Below, piece by piece: positions 42,428 to 50,949 of a DNA stretch of 64,000 nt. A program made the position numbers and the translations under genes. The stretch's first letter is position 1. Every line of letters begins with the position of its first letter. Below the pieces are notes generated by a model that ran no database searches, was not told the origin of the DNA, and was given only the letters and a program-made list of their open reading frames with translations. Source of the stretch: Dietzia aurantiaca (lineage in GTDB: Bacteria > Actinomycetota > Actinomycetes > Mycobacteriales > Mycobacteriaceae); NCBI RefSeq assembly GCF_021033825.1, contig NZ_JAIFXZ010000014.1:1-64000 (forward strand). Direction: 5' to 3'.

Positions 42428-44215
42428 ATGACGACCGAGTTCGCCAGCCCGCCCCCCGCCAAGCCCTTCCCCGATCAGAACCTCGGCCGAATCGTGTTCA
42501 CGAACGCCGCGGAGGCACCGAACGACGTCGCCGTGCTGCGGCTGGTCGGCAGCGACTGGAAGGAAGTCACCTGCGCCCAGTACCTCGAGGAGGTCAAGGG
42601 CGTGGCCAAGGGCCTCATCGCAAAGGGCGTCAAGACCGGTGATCGCCTCGCCATCATGAGCCACACCCGCTACGAGTGGTCGCTCATCGCCTGGGCCGCG
42701 TGGGCCGTCGGCGCCGTCACCGTCCCGATCTACGAGACCTCCTCGTCCGCCCAGTGCAACTGGATCCTCACCGACGCCGGCGTCTCGCTCGCCGTGGTCG
42801 AGGACCTCGAACTGCGCGAGGTGCTCACCGCGGAGACCGACTGGAAGGGCGACATCCTCGTCATCGAGAACGACCTGATCGCCCAGCTCAGCGAGGCCGG
42901 GGCCGGCGTCTCGGACGAGGAGCTCGAAACGGCCTCGCTGTCCACGGGCCACGAGGACACCTGCGCGATCATCTACACCTCCGGCACCACCGGCAACCCC
43001 AAGGGCTGCGAGATCGTGCACGGCGGCTTCGGCGGTGTCGTCGTCTCCGTCGAGGAGCGCCTGCAGGACGCGTTCGTCCCCAACAGCCGCACCCTGATCT
43101 TCCTCCCGCTCGCCCACGTGCTGGCCCGCATCCTCGAGGTGGCCTGCTTCTACAAGCGCGTAGCCGTGGCCCACGAGCCCGACACGACCAAGGTCGTCGA
43201 GCGCCTGTCCGAGATCCACCCGACCTTCCTGGTCTCGGTCCCGCGCGTGCTCGAGAAGGTCTACAACTCCGCCGCCGCCAAGGCCGAAACAGCGGGCGGC
43301 GCCAAGGCCAAGATCTTCAAGGCCGCCGTCCAGACCGCGATCGACTACTCCATGGCCCTCGAGAACGGCGGCAAGCCGTCGACCGGCCTGGCCCTCAAGC
43401 AGAAGCTGTTCGCCAAGCTCGTGTACTCGAAGCTGCACGAGGCCCTCGGCGGCGAGTGCAACCGCGTCATCTCCGGCGGCGGCCCCCTGGGCGCCCGGCT
43501 CGGCCACTTCTACCGCGGCGCGGGCTTCGACCTGCTCGAGGGCTACGGTCTCACCGAGTCCTCGGGCGTGCTCACCGTCAACCCGATCAACGCGGCAAAG
43601 ATCGGCACCGTCGGCAAGCCGATCCCGGGTGTGACCATCCAGATCGCCGAGGACGGCGAAGTCCTGGCCAAGGCCAAGACCCTGTTCAAGGGCTACTGGC
43701 AGAACCCGCAGGCCAACGAGGACGCGTGGACCGGTGACTGGTACCACACCGGCGACATCGGCGAGCTCGACCCGGACGGCTACCTGTCCATCACCGGCCG
43801 GAAGAAGGACCTGATCGTCACCGCCGGAGGGAAGAACGTCTCGCCGTCGCAGCTCGAGGACCTGCTCTCCTCCGATCCGCTGATCAGCCAGGCCGTCGTC
43901 GTGGGCGACAACCGCAGCTACATCGCGGCCCTCGTCACCATCGACCCGGAGACCTTCCCGGGCTGGGCCGAGAAGCACGGCAAGACCGGCTCGGTGTCCG
44001 ATCTCATCCAGGACGGCGACCTCGTGGGCGCCGTGCAGGACGCCGTGGACCGGGCCAACAAGTCCGTCTCCCGCGCCGAGTCCATCCGTAAGTTCAAGAT
44101 CCTCGCGGCCGAGTTCTCGGTCGAGAGCGGCGAGCTCACCCCGACGCTGAAGCTCAAGCGCAACGTCGTGCACGAGCGGTTCGCGGGCGACATCGAGAAC
44201 CTCTACGCCACGTAG
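42428..44215 (+). CDS. Long-chain acyl-CoA synthetase, FadD15-like
   Basis: A 595-residue AMP-forming acyl-CoA ligase: activates long-chain fatty acids with ATP and CoA. The P-loop IIYTSGTTGNPKGCE, the LPLAHVLARILE block, GYGLTESSGVLTVN, and GDWYHTGDIGELDPDGYL with ITGRKKDLIVTAGGKN are complete, and the C-terminal Lys-containing TPTLKLKRN is present. It starts at ATG 42428 with AAAGGA before it. A paralogous ligase gene lies convergent and directly downstream; both are of the FadD15 type. Divergent from the GAF regulator, with the shared 137-bp gap holding both promoters. Confidence 0.93.
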   Translation: MTTEFASPPPAKPFPDQNLGRIVFTNAAEAPNDVAVLRLVGSDWKEVTCAQYLEEVKGVAKGLIAKGVKTGDRLAIMSHTRYEWSLIAWAAWAVGAVTVPIYETSSSAQCNWILTDAGVSLAVVEDLELREVLTAETDWKGDILVIENDLIAQLSEAGAGVSDEELETASLSTGHEDTCAIIYTSGTTGNPKGCEIVHGGFGGVVVSVEERLQDAFVPNSRTLIFLPLAHVLARILEVACFYKRVAVAHEPDTTKVVERLSEIHPTFLVSVPRVLEKVYNSAAAKAETAGGAKAKIFKAAVQTAIDYSMALENGGKPSTGLALKQKLFAKLVYSKLHEALGGECNRVISGGGPLGARLGHFYRGAGFDLLEGYGLTESSGVLTVNPINAAKIGTVGKPIPGVTIQIAEDGEVLAKAKTLFKGYWQNPQANEDAWTGDWYHTGDIGELDPDGYLSITGRKKDLIVTAGGKNVSPSQLEDLLSSDPLISQAVVVGDNRSYIAALVTIDPETFPGWAEKHGKTGSVSDLIQDGDLVGAVQDAVDRANKSVSRAESIRKFKILAAEFSVESGELTPTLKLKRNVVHERFAGDIENLYAT

Positions 44216-44230
44216 GACCCCCGAACGCCG

Positions 44231-44264
44231 GAGCGCCCGGACCCTTTCCAGGGCCCGGGCGCTC
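44231..44264. terminator. Bidirectional terminator between two acyl-CoA ligase genes
   Basis: A 10-bp perfect outer stem (44231-44240 with 44255-44264) with an inner CCCT/AGGG pair lies in the 63-bp gap between convergent genes. Confidence 0.85.
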
Positions 44265-44278
44265 TCGCTTTGGTCAGA

Positions 44279-46087
44279 TCAGGCGTACATGCCCTCGATC
44301 TGCTCGGCGTAGCGCTCGGCCACCACGTGCCGCTTGACCTTCAGCGTCGCGGTCAGCTCCCCCGACTCCTCGGTGAAGTCCCGGTGCAGGACCGTGAACT
44401 TCTTGACGCCCTCGGCCTGCGAGACCTGCCGGTTGGCGTCGTCCACGGCGAACTGGATCTCGGCCTGCAGTGCGGGGTCGGTCACCAGGTCCTCGGCCGG
44501 CTTGCCACCGTGGCCGTTCTCCGCGGCCCATGCCTCGAGCTCGGCCTCGTCGACCGTGATCAGCGCGGAGACGAACTTGCGGGCCTCGCCGATCACGACG
44601 GCGTGACCGACCAGGCGGTGCGCCCGGATCCCGTCCTCGATCGGGCCCGGGGCCACGTTCTTCCCGCCCGCGGTGACGATGATCTCCTTGGCGCGGCCGG
44701 TGATCGTCAGGTACCCGTCCTCGTCGAGCGATCCGAGGTCGCCGGTGCCGAACCAGCCGTCGCGGAGGGCTTCCGCGGTGGCCTTCTGGTTGTTCCAGTA
44801 GTGGTCGAAGATCAGCGGCCCGGCCAGTTCCACCTGCCCGCTGTCGGTGATCCGGACGCTGGTGCCGGCGACCGGCCGACCGACGGTGCCGATGCGCTGG
44901 CAACCGGGCCCGTTCACGGTGGCGGCGGCGGTGCTCTCGGTGAGGCCGTACCCCTCGTAGATCGGCACGCCGAGTCCGCGGAAGAAATGCGAGATGCGGT
45001 CGGGCAGGGCGCCGCCGCCGGAGATGGCGTACTCGCACCGGCCTCCGAGCGCCTCACGGACGGCCTTGTAGACCGCCACATCGAGAGCCTTGTACTGAAT
45101 GGTGTGCACCAGCGAGGGGCGGCGGGCGTCGCCCAGCCCGTCGCCGCCGCGCAGCTCGCTGGCCTCGACGGCGATCGCCTCCGCGCGGCCGAAGATCTCC
45201 TTCTGCAGTCGACCCTTCGCACCGGCCTTGGCGGCGATCCCGTCGCGGACCTTCTCGAACACGCGCGGGACACCGAGGATCATGTGCGGCCGGAAGTCGG
45301 CGAAGCGCGGCAGGATGGTCGAGGTGTCGTCCCAGAACCCGACGGTGGCCTCGCCCAGGAACACGGTGTAGGTCACGGCGCGGGCGAGCACATGGGCGAG
45401 CGGCAGGAACATGAGCGTCTTCTTGCCGTGCTGCGCCATCGTGCCGATGGGGTGGTCGAGCAGCGCGTGGCACTCCGACAGGAGGTTGCGGTGGGTGATC
45501 ACGCAGCCCTTGGGCCGTCCGGTGGTGCCGGAGGTGTAGATGATCGACGCGGGGGCGTCGGGGTCGAGGGTGGCCAGCGAGGCCTCGAGGGTCTCGGCCG
45601 CGACGGGATCGCCGTCGGCCTCGAGGGCCTCGAGCCCGCCGTCGTCGAGGTAGAGCACGCGGGTACAGGTGGCGGGGACGTCGGTATCGCCGACGACGAC
45701 GACGTGGGCGTCGGTTTCGGCCACGAGCACCTTCGCCTCGGAATCGGTGAGGATCCACTCGAGCTGCCCGGCCGAGGACGAGGGGTAGACCGGCACGGTG
45801 ATGGCCCCGGCGGTCCAGACGGCCAAGTCGACGAGGACCCATTCGAGGCGGGTCCCGGCCATGAGCGCGACCCGGTCGCCGGGTTCGACACCGGAGGCGA
45901 CGAGCCCGGCCGCGATGCGGTCCACACGGGCGACGAGCTCCGCGTTGGAGACGGATCGCCACTGGTCACCGTCGTGATACTCGAACGGGACGGACCGTGG
46001 GTTCGTGGCGGCGCGTCCGCGCGCCACCACCGGGATCAGGTCGGAACCGGTGAAGGTTCTCTGGGTGGGGACGGTGATCTCGCGCAT
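44279..46087 (-). CDS. Long-chain acyl-CoA synthetase, second FadD15-like copy
   Basis: A 602-residue AMP-forming ligase with the same motif set as its convergent neighbour: IIYTSGTTGRPKGCV, LPLAHVLARAVT, GYGLTESTAAATVN and GWFGTGDLGSLDEDGYL, then ITGRAKEIIVTAGGKN. The last residues KVKRHVVAERYAEQIEGMY resemble the other copy's end. The alignment by eye suggests an old duplication, not a recent one. ATG 46087 begins MREITVPTQRTF. The gap to cysK (46088-46261) is a divergent promoter region. Different chain-length preference is possible but not visible. Confidence 0.92.
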   Translation of the reverse strand: MREITVPTQRTFTGSDLIPVVARGRAATNPRSVPFEYHDGDQWRSVSNAELVARVDRIAAGLVASGVEPGDRVALMAGTRLEWVLVDLAVWTAGAITVPVYPSSSAGQLEWILTDSEAKVLVAETDAHVVVVGDTDVPATCTRVLYLDDGGLEALEADGDPVAAETLEASLATLDPDAPASIIYTSGTTGRPKGCVITHRNLLSECHALLDHPIGTMAQHGKKTLMFLPLAHVLARAVTYTVFLGEATVGFWDDTSTILPRFADFRPHMILGVPRVFEKVRDGIAAKAGAKGRLQKEIFGRAEAIAVEASELRGGDGLGDARRPSLVHTIQYKALDVAVYKAVREALGGRCEYAISGGGALPDRISHFFRGLGVPIYEGYGLTESTAAATVNGPGCQRIGTVGRPVAGTSVRITDSGQVELAGPLIFDHYWNNQKATAEALRDGWFGTGDLGSLDEDGYLTITGRAKEIIVTAGGKNVAPGPIEDGIRAHRLVGHAVVIGEARKFVSALITVDEAELEAWAAENGHGGKPAEDLVTDPALQAEIQFAVDDANRQVSQAEGVKKFTVLHRDFTEESGELTATLKVKRHVVAERYAEQIEGMYA

Positions 46088-46261
46088 GCCGGTTGCGGCC
46101 TTTCGGACGACGTCGAAATGGAGCGCAGTCGATTATCGACCGGGCACGGCGCCTGTGGCAATCTCTCAGGATTTCCCGATCGCACCCTCGTGCCTTGTCG
46201 CCGCATCACGTAGACTGCGCAATAGACAGATCGGTTCATTCTCTGCAGAACGGAACACATC

Positions 46262-47197
46262 ATGGCGCAGATCTACTCCGACATCACCGAGACCATCGGC
46301 CGTACCCCGCTGGTCCGTCTCAACTCCCTGACCGAGGGCATCCAGGCCACGGTGCTGGCCAAGCTCGAGTCCGCGAACCCCGCCAGCAGCGTCAAGGACC
46401 GCATCGGCGCGGCCATCATCGACGATGCGGTCGCCTCCGGCGGCCTCAAGCCCGGCGGCACGATCGTCGAGGGCACCTCGGGCAACACCGGCATCGCCCT
46501 GTCCATGGTCGCGGCCGCCCGCGGCTACAAGGCCGTCATCGTCATGCCGGACACCATGTCCGTCGAGCGCCGCGCCATCATGCGCGCCTACGGTGCCGAG
46601 CTCATCCTCACCCCGGGTTCCGAAGGCATGAAGGGCGCCGTCGCCAAGGCCCAGGAGGTCGCCGACAGCCGCGAGAACGCTGTCCTCGCCCGCCAGTTCG
46701 CCAACCCGGCCAACGTCGACGTGCACCGTCGCACCACGGGCCCGGAGATCTGGGAGGACACCGCCGGTGAGATCGACCTGTTCGTCGCGGGTATCGGCAC
46801 CGGCGGCACCATTTCGGGCGCCGGCAACTACCTGAAGTCTCAGAAGTCGGACATCCAGATCGTCGCCGTGGAGCCCAAGGACTCTCCGCTGCTCACCGAG
46901 GGCAAGGCCGGCCCGCACAAGATCCAGGGACTGGGCGCCAACTTCGTGCCGGAGATCCTCGACCGCGAGGTCTACGACGAGGTCATCGACGCCACTCTCG
47001 AGGACTCGTTGGAGGTTGCCAGGCGCCTCGGCAAGGAGGAGGGCATCCTCGCCGGCATCTCCTCGGGTGCCAACGTGTGGGCCGCGCTCGAGGTGGCCAA
47101 GCGCCCCGAGAACGCGGGCAAGACCATCGTCGTGATCGTGTGTGACTACGGCGAGCGCTATGTCTCGACGATGCTCTTCGAGGACTACCGCGACTGA
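46262..47197 (+). CDS. cysK: Cysteine synthase A (O-acetylserine sulfhydrylase)
   Basis: Makes cysteine from O-acetylserine and sulfide with PLP. At 311 residues it has [16 protein letters not shown] with PLP Lys45, [14 protein letters not shown] binding the substrate carboxylate, and [15 protein letters not shown] for the PLP phosphate. [17 protein letters not shown] is the late Ser-containing segment. Its stop overlaps the cysE ATG by one base (TGATG), the usual actinobacterial cysK-cysE operon. ATG 46262 is preceded by a GAACGGAA stretch. The upstream gap has a TAGACT box near 46211, but the promoter is not certain. Confidence 0.96.
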   Translation: MAQIYSDITETIGRTPLVRLNSLTEGIQATVLAKLESANPASSVKDRIGAAIIDDAVASGGLKPGGTIVEGTSGNTGIALSMVAAARGYKAVIVMPDTMSVERRAIMRAYGAELILTPGSEGMKGAVAKAQEVADSRENAVLARQFANPANVDVHRRTTGPEIWEDTAGEIDLFVAGIGTGGTISGAGNYLKSQKSDIQIVAVEPKDSPLLTEGKAGPHKIQGLGANFVPEILDREVYDEVIDATLEDSLEVARRLGKEEGILAGISSGANVWAALEVAKRPENAGKTIVVIVCDYGERYVSTMLFEDYRD

Positions 47198-47805
47198 TGT
47201 CAGGTTCTTCCGACCGCCCGGTGGGGCTCGTGCGCACTCTGCGCGAGGACCTCACCGCGGCGCGTGCACACGACCCGGCAGCCCGGGGCGACGTCGAGAA
47301 CACCGTCGTCTACTCCGGCCTGCACGCCATCTGGATCCACCGACTGTCCCACCGCATGTGGCACTCCGGCGGGGCCGGCCGCACCGCCGCGCGTGTCCTG
47401 TCGCAGTTCGCCCGCTTCCTCACCGGGATCGAGATCCACCCCGGCGCGGTGATCGGCCGGCGGTTCTTCATCGATCACGGCATGGGCGTCGTGATCGGTG
47501 AAACCGCGGAGATCGGCGACGACTGCATGATCTATCACGGGGTCACCCTCGGAGGCGTCTCGCTCAAGCAGGTCAAGCGGCACCCCACGCTGGGGGACCG
47601 CGTGACCGTCGGGGCCGGGGCGAAGATCCTGGGGCCGGTCGAGATCGGCGCGGACTCGTCGGTCGGAGCCAACGCCGTGGTGGTCAAGGACGCCCCCGCC
47701 GACTCGATCGTCGTGGGCATCCCGGGCGTCGCCAAGCCCGCCAGGTCGACCAAAGAGGAGCTGCGCGAGGCGCAGTTCTATATCGACCCGGCCATCTATA
47801 TCTGA
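47197..47805 (+). CDS. cysE: Serine O-acetyltransferase
   Basis: Transfers acetyl from acetyl-CoA to serine, producing the CysK substrate. The 202-residue protein has a short N-terminal helical part ([22 protein letters not shown]) and a left-handed beta-helix of hexapeptide repeats: [22 protein letters not shown], then [20 protein letters not shown]. It is the short actinobacterial form, without the long N-terminal extension of enterobacterial CysE. The ATG overlaps the cysK stop, so the two are translationally coupled. A strong terminator follows 50 bp after the stop. Confidence 0.95.
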   Translation: MSGSSDRPVGLVRTLREDLTAARAHDPAARGDVENTVVYSGLHAIWIHRLSHRMWHSGGAGRTAARVLSQFARFLTGIEIHPGAVIGRRFFIDHGMGVVIGETAEIGDDCMIYHGVTLGGVSLKQVKRHPTLGDRVTVGAGAKILGPVEIGADSSVGANAVVVKDAPADSIVVGIPGVAKPARSTKEELREAQFYIDPAIYI

Positions 47806-47856
47806 GTCCCGGGCCCCGGCCCGGGAGGGACGCGGAACCTACACCGTCCAGTCCCG

Positions 47857-47919
47857 ATGAGGCCGTCACGCCGCCGCCCCGCACATCAGCGCGGGGCGCT
47901 CCGGCGGTGACGGCCTCAT
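47857..47919 (+). terminator. Terminator of cysK-cysE
   Basis: Perfect 13-bp stem, arms 47857-47869 and 47907-47919, with a large GC-rich inner loop that forms a second hairpin, followed on the plus strand by TTATTCC. Confidence 0.85.
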
Positions 47920-47965
47920 TATTCCCTCCACATTTTCTCGTACCGCTGGTCTAGGCTCAGCCCCG

Positions 47966-49288
47966 ATGCGCTCGTTACCCACCACCGTGTGGCTCCGGGG
48001 GCCGCTGGCGATCCTGGCGCTGTCCTCGGTCTTCATGGTGCTTCGCTTCCCGGATGAGCGGACGCCGTGGTGGGGCATCTACGGCAATCTGCTCGATGTC
48101 AACGTCTACCGATGGGGCGGGCATGCGGTCCTCGGATCCATCCCGCTGTATGAGGGTCTGCTGTCCGGCGCTGACTCGGGGCGGTTCTACGCCCCGATGC
48201 CGTTCACGTATCCACCGTTTTCGGCCCTGCTGTTCACCCCGCTGACCCAGGTCACGCCCGGCCTGATGGAAGCCGGCTGGACCGCGCTGACGGTGGGGCT
48301 GCTCTACCTCGCGATCCGCATGTGCCTGCGCACCCTGGGATACCGGTCCGACCGCGTGACCGTGCAGGTCGCGGTGTGTCTGACCCTGATCTCGCTCTCG
48401 CTGGAGCCGGTGCGCACCACCGTGTGGCTCGGCCAGATCAACGTCCTACTCCTGGTGCTGGTACTGGCGGACCAGCTCGCCTCGCGGTCCGGTCGCCGCT
48501 GGGCGGGCATCGGCTCGGGGATCGCCGCCGGCATCAAGCTCACCCCGGCGTTCTTCTGGGCTCACTGGGTGCTCACCGGCCGGTGGCGGATGGCCGCGGT
48601 CTCCGGGCTCACGTTCCTCGGCACCGTGGCGCTCGGCTTCCTGGTCATCCCCCGTGACGCCATCCGATACTGGTCGGGGACCCTGCTCGATTCGCAACGG
48701 ATAGGGCAGGACTCCCTGGTCGCCAACCAGTCTGTGCGCGGGGCCATCGCCCGTATCGCCGGGCTGGAGATGGCCCCCGCCTGGGCCTGGTTGATCGGCG
48801 CCGTCCTCGTGGCGGTCGTAGGCCTGACGGTCGCGGCGTTGACGCATCGCGCCGGGCATCAACTCCTCGGTCTGACCCTGGCGGGGATGACCATGACCAT
48901 GGTCTCGCCCTTCACCTGGGGTCACCACTGGGTCTGGCTGGTCCCGCTCCTGGTTTTGACGCTGCACTACGCGATCTCGGCCGGTCGATGGTACGTCTGG
49001 CTCCTGCCGCCCCTGGTGTGGGCGGCGGGAGCCAACTGGGTCCAGAGTTTCCCGGACACCAACTTCCCCGACGACCGCTGGGTGGGGATGGGCCTGTTCA
49101 TGCTCGGCGGCGATATCCCGTCGGTGGTCTTCTCCACGATCACCAACGTGTATCCGCTGATCTGGCTGGTCACGGTGGCCCTCACGGCGCTATACCTGGG
49201 AAAGGGATCGGCGGTGACGGCTAGGCTGGCCGACTATGGGACGGCGGACGACTCGTCACCCCGCGCTGAGGATCATCGCCGGGGCTGA
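47966..49288 (+). CDS. GT87 mannosyltransferase (polyprenyl-phosphomannose-dependent)
   Basis: A 440-residue integral-membrane glycosyltransferase with about ten transmembrane helices. The first extracellular loop carries LLDVNVYRWGG, with the Asp that is thought to be catalytic in GT-C alpha-mannosyltransferases, and PMPFTYPPFSALLFTPL after it; SPFTWGHHWVWLVPLL is near the end. This is the DUF2029/GT87 family that includes the alpha-1,2-mannosyltransferases of lipomannan/lipoarabinomannan branching. Which reaction it performs is inferred from family. ATG 47966 lies eight bases after TAGGCT (47952-47957), a strong leaderless pattern. It overlaps fdhD by 53 bp. Confidence 0.85.
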   Translation: MRSLPTTVWLRGPLAILALSSVFMVLRFPDERTPWWGIYGNLLDVNVYRWGGHAVLGSIPLYEGLLSGADSGRFYAPMPFTYPPFSALLFTPLTQVTPGLMEAGWTALTVGLLYLAIRMCLRTLGYRSDRVTVQVAVCLTLISLSLEPVRTTVWLGQINVLLLVLVLADQLASRSGRRWAGIGSGIAAGIKLTPAFFWAHWVLTGRWRMAAVSGLTFLGTVALGFLVIPRDAIRYWSGTLLDSQRIGQDSLVANQSVRGAIARIAGLEMAPAWAWLIGAVLVAVVGLTVAALTHRAGHQLLGLTLAGMTMTMVSPFTWGHHWVWLVPLLVLTLHYAISAGRWYVWLLPPLVWAAGANWVQSFPDTNFPDDRWVGMGLFMLGGDIPSVVFSTITNVYPLIWLVTVALTALYLGKGSAVTARLADYGTADDSSPRAEDHRRG

Positions 49289-50057
49289 CACCAGGCGAGA
49301 GGTGGCGACCCTCGCTGTCGAGGAGCCGCTCGAGATCCGTGTCGGCGGTGCGCCCTTCGTCGTCACGATGCGGACCCCGGGCGACGACATGGATCTGGCC
49401 GCCGGCCTCCTCGTCTCCGAGGGCGCCATCTGGGATCGCGAGCACCTGCCCACGATCCAGTACTGCACCACCGTCAGCGGGCGCTCCGAGCAGGACTACA
49501 ACACGCTCTCCCTGACCGTCTCGCCCGATGTGCCCGAGCCCGGGTCGGCGCGAACCACCACCATGACCAGCGCGTGCGGTGTCTGCGGCGTGGACTCGAT
49601 CGACGAGGTCCGCCGCACCACGCACTTTCCTCTCGGCCCGGTCGAGCCGCTCGTCGCGGCCGAGGTCCTGTTGTCGCTGCCCCGGCGACTCCGCGAACAC
49701 CAGCGTGTCTTCGACCGGACCGGAGGAGTGCACGCGGCCGGACTGTTCACCCCGGACGGGGAGCTGCTCTGCCTACGCGAGGATGTGGGTCGACACAACG
49801 CGGTCGACAAGGTGATCGGCTGGGCCCTCCGCGAGGATCGACTTCCGCTCGGCGACACCGTCCTCCAGGTGTCCGGCCGGGCGTCGTTCGAGCTGGTACA
49901 GAAGGCCTCGATGGCGGGGATCCCCGTACTGTCCGCGGTCAGCGCGCCCTCGTCGCTCGCGGTGGATCTCGCGGTCGACGCGCGCGTGACGCTCGCCGGC
50001 TTCAGCCGCGACGACAGGGCGACCGTCTACGCCCACTCCGAGCGCATCCGCGCCTGA
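49236..50057 (+). CDS. fdhD: Formate dehydrogenase accessory sulfurtransferase FdhD
   Basis: A 273-residue protein that carries sulfur from IscS to the Mo cofactor of formate dehydrogenase. The conserved segment MTSACGVCGVDSI contains the Cys-x2-Cys pair; EEPLEIRVGGAPFVVTMRTPGDD near the start, TGGVHAAGLF and CLREDVGRHNAVDKVIG are typical. The ATG at 49236 is inside the end of the GT87 gene but has its own TAGGCT box (49222-49227), so it may be leaderless. No formate dehydrogenase gene lies in this window. The later mobA-moeA fusion and nar genes also use Mo cofactor. Confidence 0.93.
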   Translation: MGRRTTRHPALRIIAGADTRREVATLAVEEPLEIRVGGAPFVVTMRTPGDDMDLAAGLLVSEGAIWDREHLPTIQYCTTVSGRSEQDYNTLSLTVSPDVPEPGSARTTTMTSACGVCGVDSIDEVRRTTHFPLGPVEPLVAAEVLLSLPRRLREHQRVFDRTGGVHAAGLFTPDGELLCLREDVGRHNAVDKVIGWALREDRLPLGDTVLQVSGRASFELVQKASMAGIPVLSAVSAPSSLAVDLAVDARVTLAGFSRDDRATVYAHSERIRA

Positions 50058-50161
50058 CCACCTCCGCGACTGGCTGGTGCACCCCGATGCCCGTGGTGAT
50101 CTCGAGGCCCGGGGCGTAGCGGCACCCGGTGCAGCTGCCGGGTCGGCCGTACCATCGTCGA

Positions 50162-50827
50162 ATGCCGCCTCCCCTGCCGCAGCCCTCGGACGCCGGGCCG
50201 CTACCACCCGACGAGTTTCGACGTTGGTATGGCGGTTGGGATCCACTCGATCCCTCGACAATCTCGGACTTCCTCGACGGATTCGACCGTCCGTGGTGGA
50301 TCGTCGGTGGGTGGGCGCTCGAGAAGTTCACCGGAGTCTCCCGCGAGCACGAGGACATGGACATCTCGATCGATGCCGGCGATGCTGAGAACCTCAGGGT
50401 GTTCCTCGCCAACCGGGGGTGGACCACATGGAACGCGGATTCGGGCTGGTTGCGGCCGTTTGACCACCGCTTTCGCGACATCCGACCGGCGAGCGGGATC
50501 TGGGTTCGTGCGGACGCCCGCTCCCCGTGGGTCCTGGACGTGCCGCTGACTCCGTTCCGCGACGGATTGTGGGTCAACAAGAAGTTGCCGGAGCAGGTGA
50601 TGCCGTTGGAGCGGGCGACCTGGGTCGACGACGACGGGCTGCGCTATCTCCAGCCTGAAATCGTCTTGTTCATGAAGGCGGCCCAGGTCCGGGACAAGGA
50701 CGTGTCGGATGCGCACACGCATCTACCGCTACTGGACGCGTCCCGTCGGGACTGGCTGCGCGAGTCCGTCAGCCGGATGGATCCCTCGCACCCCTGGGCC
50801 GACCGCGGGGCTCAGGACGCCTGGTAG
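50162..50827 (+). CDS. Nucleotidyltransferase-like protein
   Basis: A 221-residue protein of the aminoglycoside-2''-adenylyltransferase-like superfamily. WWIVGGWALEKFTG is the GG-x-A-L motif, and HEDMDISID carries two of the acidic residues for metal and nucleotide binding. The rest (LPEQVMPLERATWVDDDGLRYLQPEIVLFMKAAQ) resembles the substrate-binding half of that family. It is not close enough to a named resistance enzyme to claim resistance. ATG 50162 follows TACCAT by six bases, a leaderless-type arrangement. The end overlaps a minus-strand gene remnant. Confidence 0.75.
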   Translation: MPPPLPQPSDAGPLPPDEFRRWYGGWDPLDPSTISDFLDGFDRPWWIVGGWALEKFTGVSREHEDMDISIDAGDAENLRVFLANRGWTTWNADSGWLRPFDHRFRDIRPASGIWVRADARSPWVLDVPLTPFRDGLWVNKKLPEQVMPLERATWVDDDGLRYLQPEIVLFMKAAQVRDKDVSDAHTHLPLLDASRRDWLRESVSRMDPSHPWADRGAQDAW

Positions 50828-50949
50828 TCGAGCATCGGGACCGGGAACTGGCGGGCGATCCCCCGCAGCGCGGCGTCGTCGGTCAGGTCCACCAGGTCGG
50901 TCGGGATGGTCAGGTACGAGGCGCAGATCCGACACCGGCCCGCTGCACG
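50812..50949 (-). pseudogene. Start-less C-terminal gene remnant
   Basis: A minus-strand frame is open for 45 codons from a stop at 50952 to a stop at 50812 and reads SYLTIPTDLVDLTDDAALRG, then IARQFPVPMLDYQAS. This looks like a real protein C-terminus in composition and has no start codon upstream within the frame (only an internal GTG giving 27 residues). Its 5' side is replaced by the end of the MFS gene, which runs through it in another frame. I infer a truncated gene or a recombination junction; I do not recognise the family. The 3' end overlaps the nucleotidyltransferase gene on the other strand. Confidence 0.4.
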
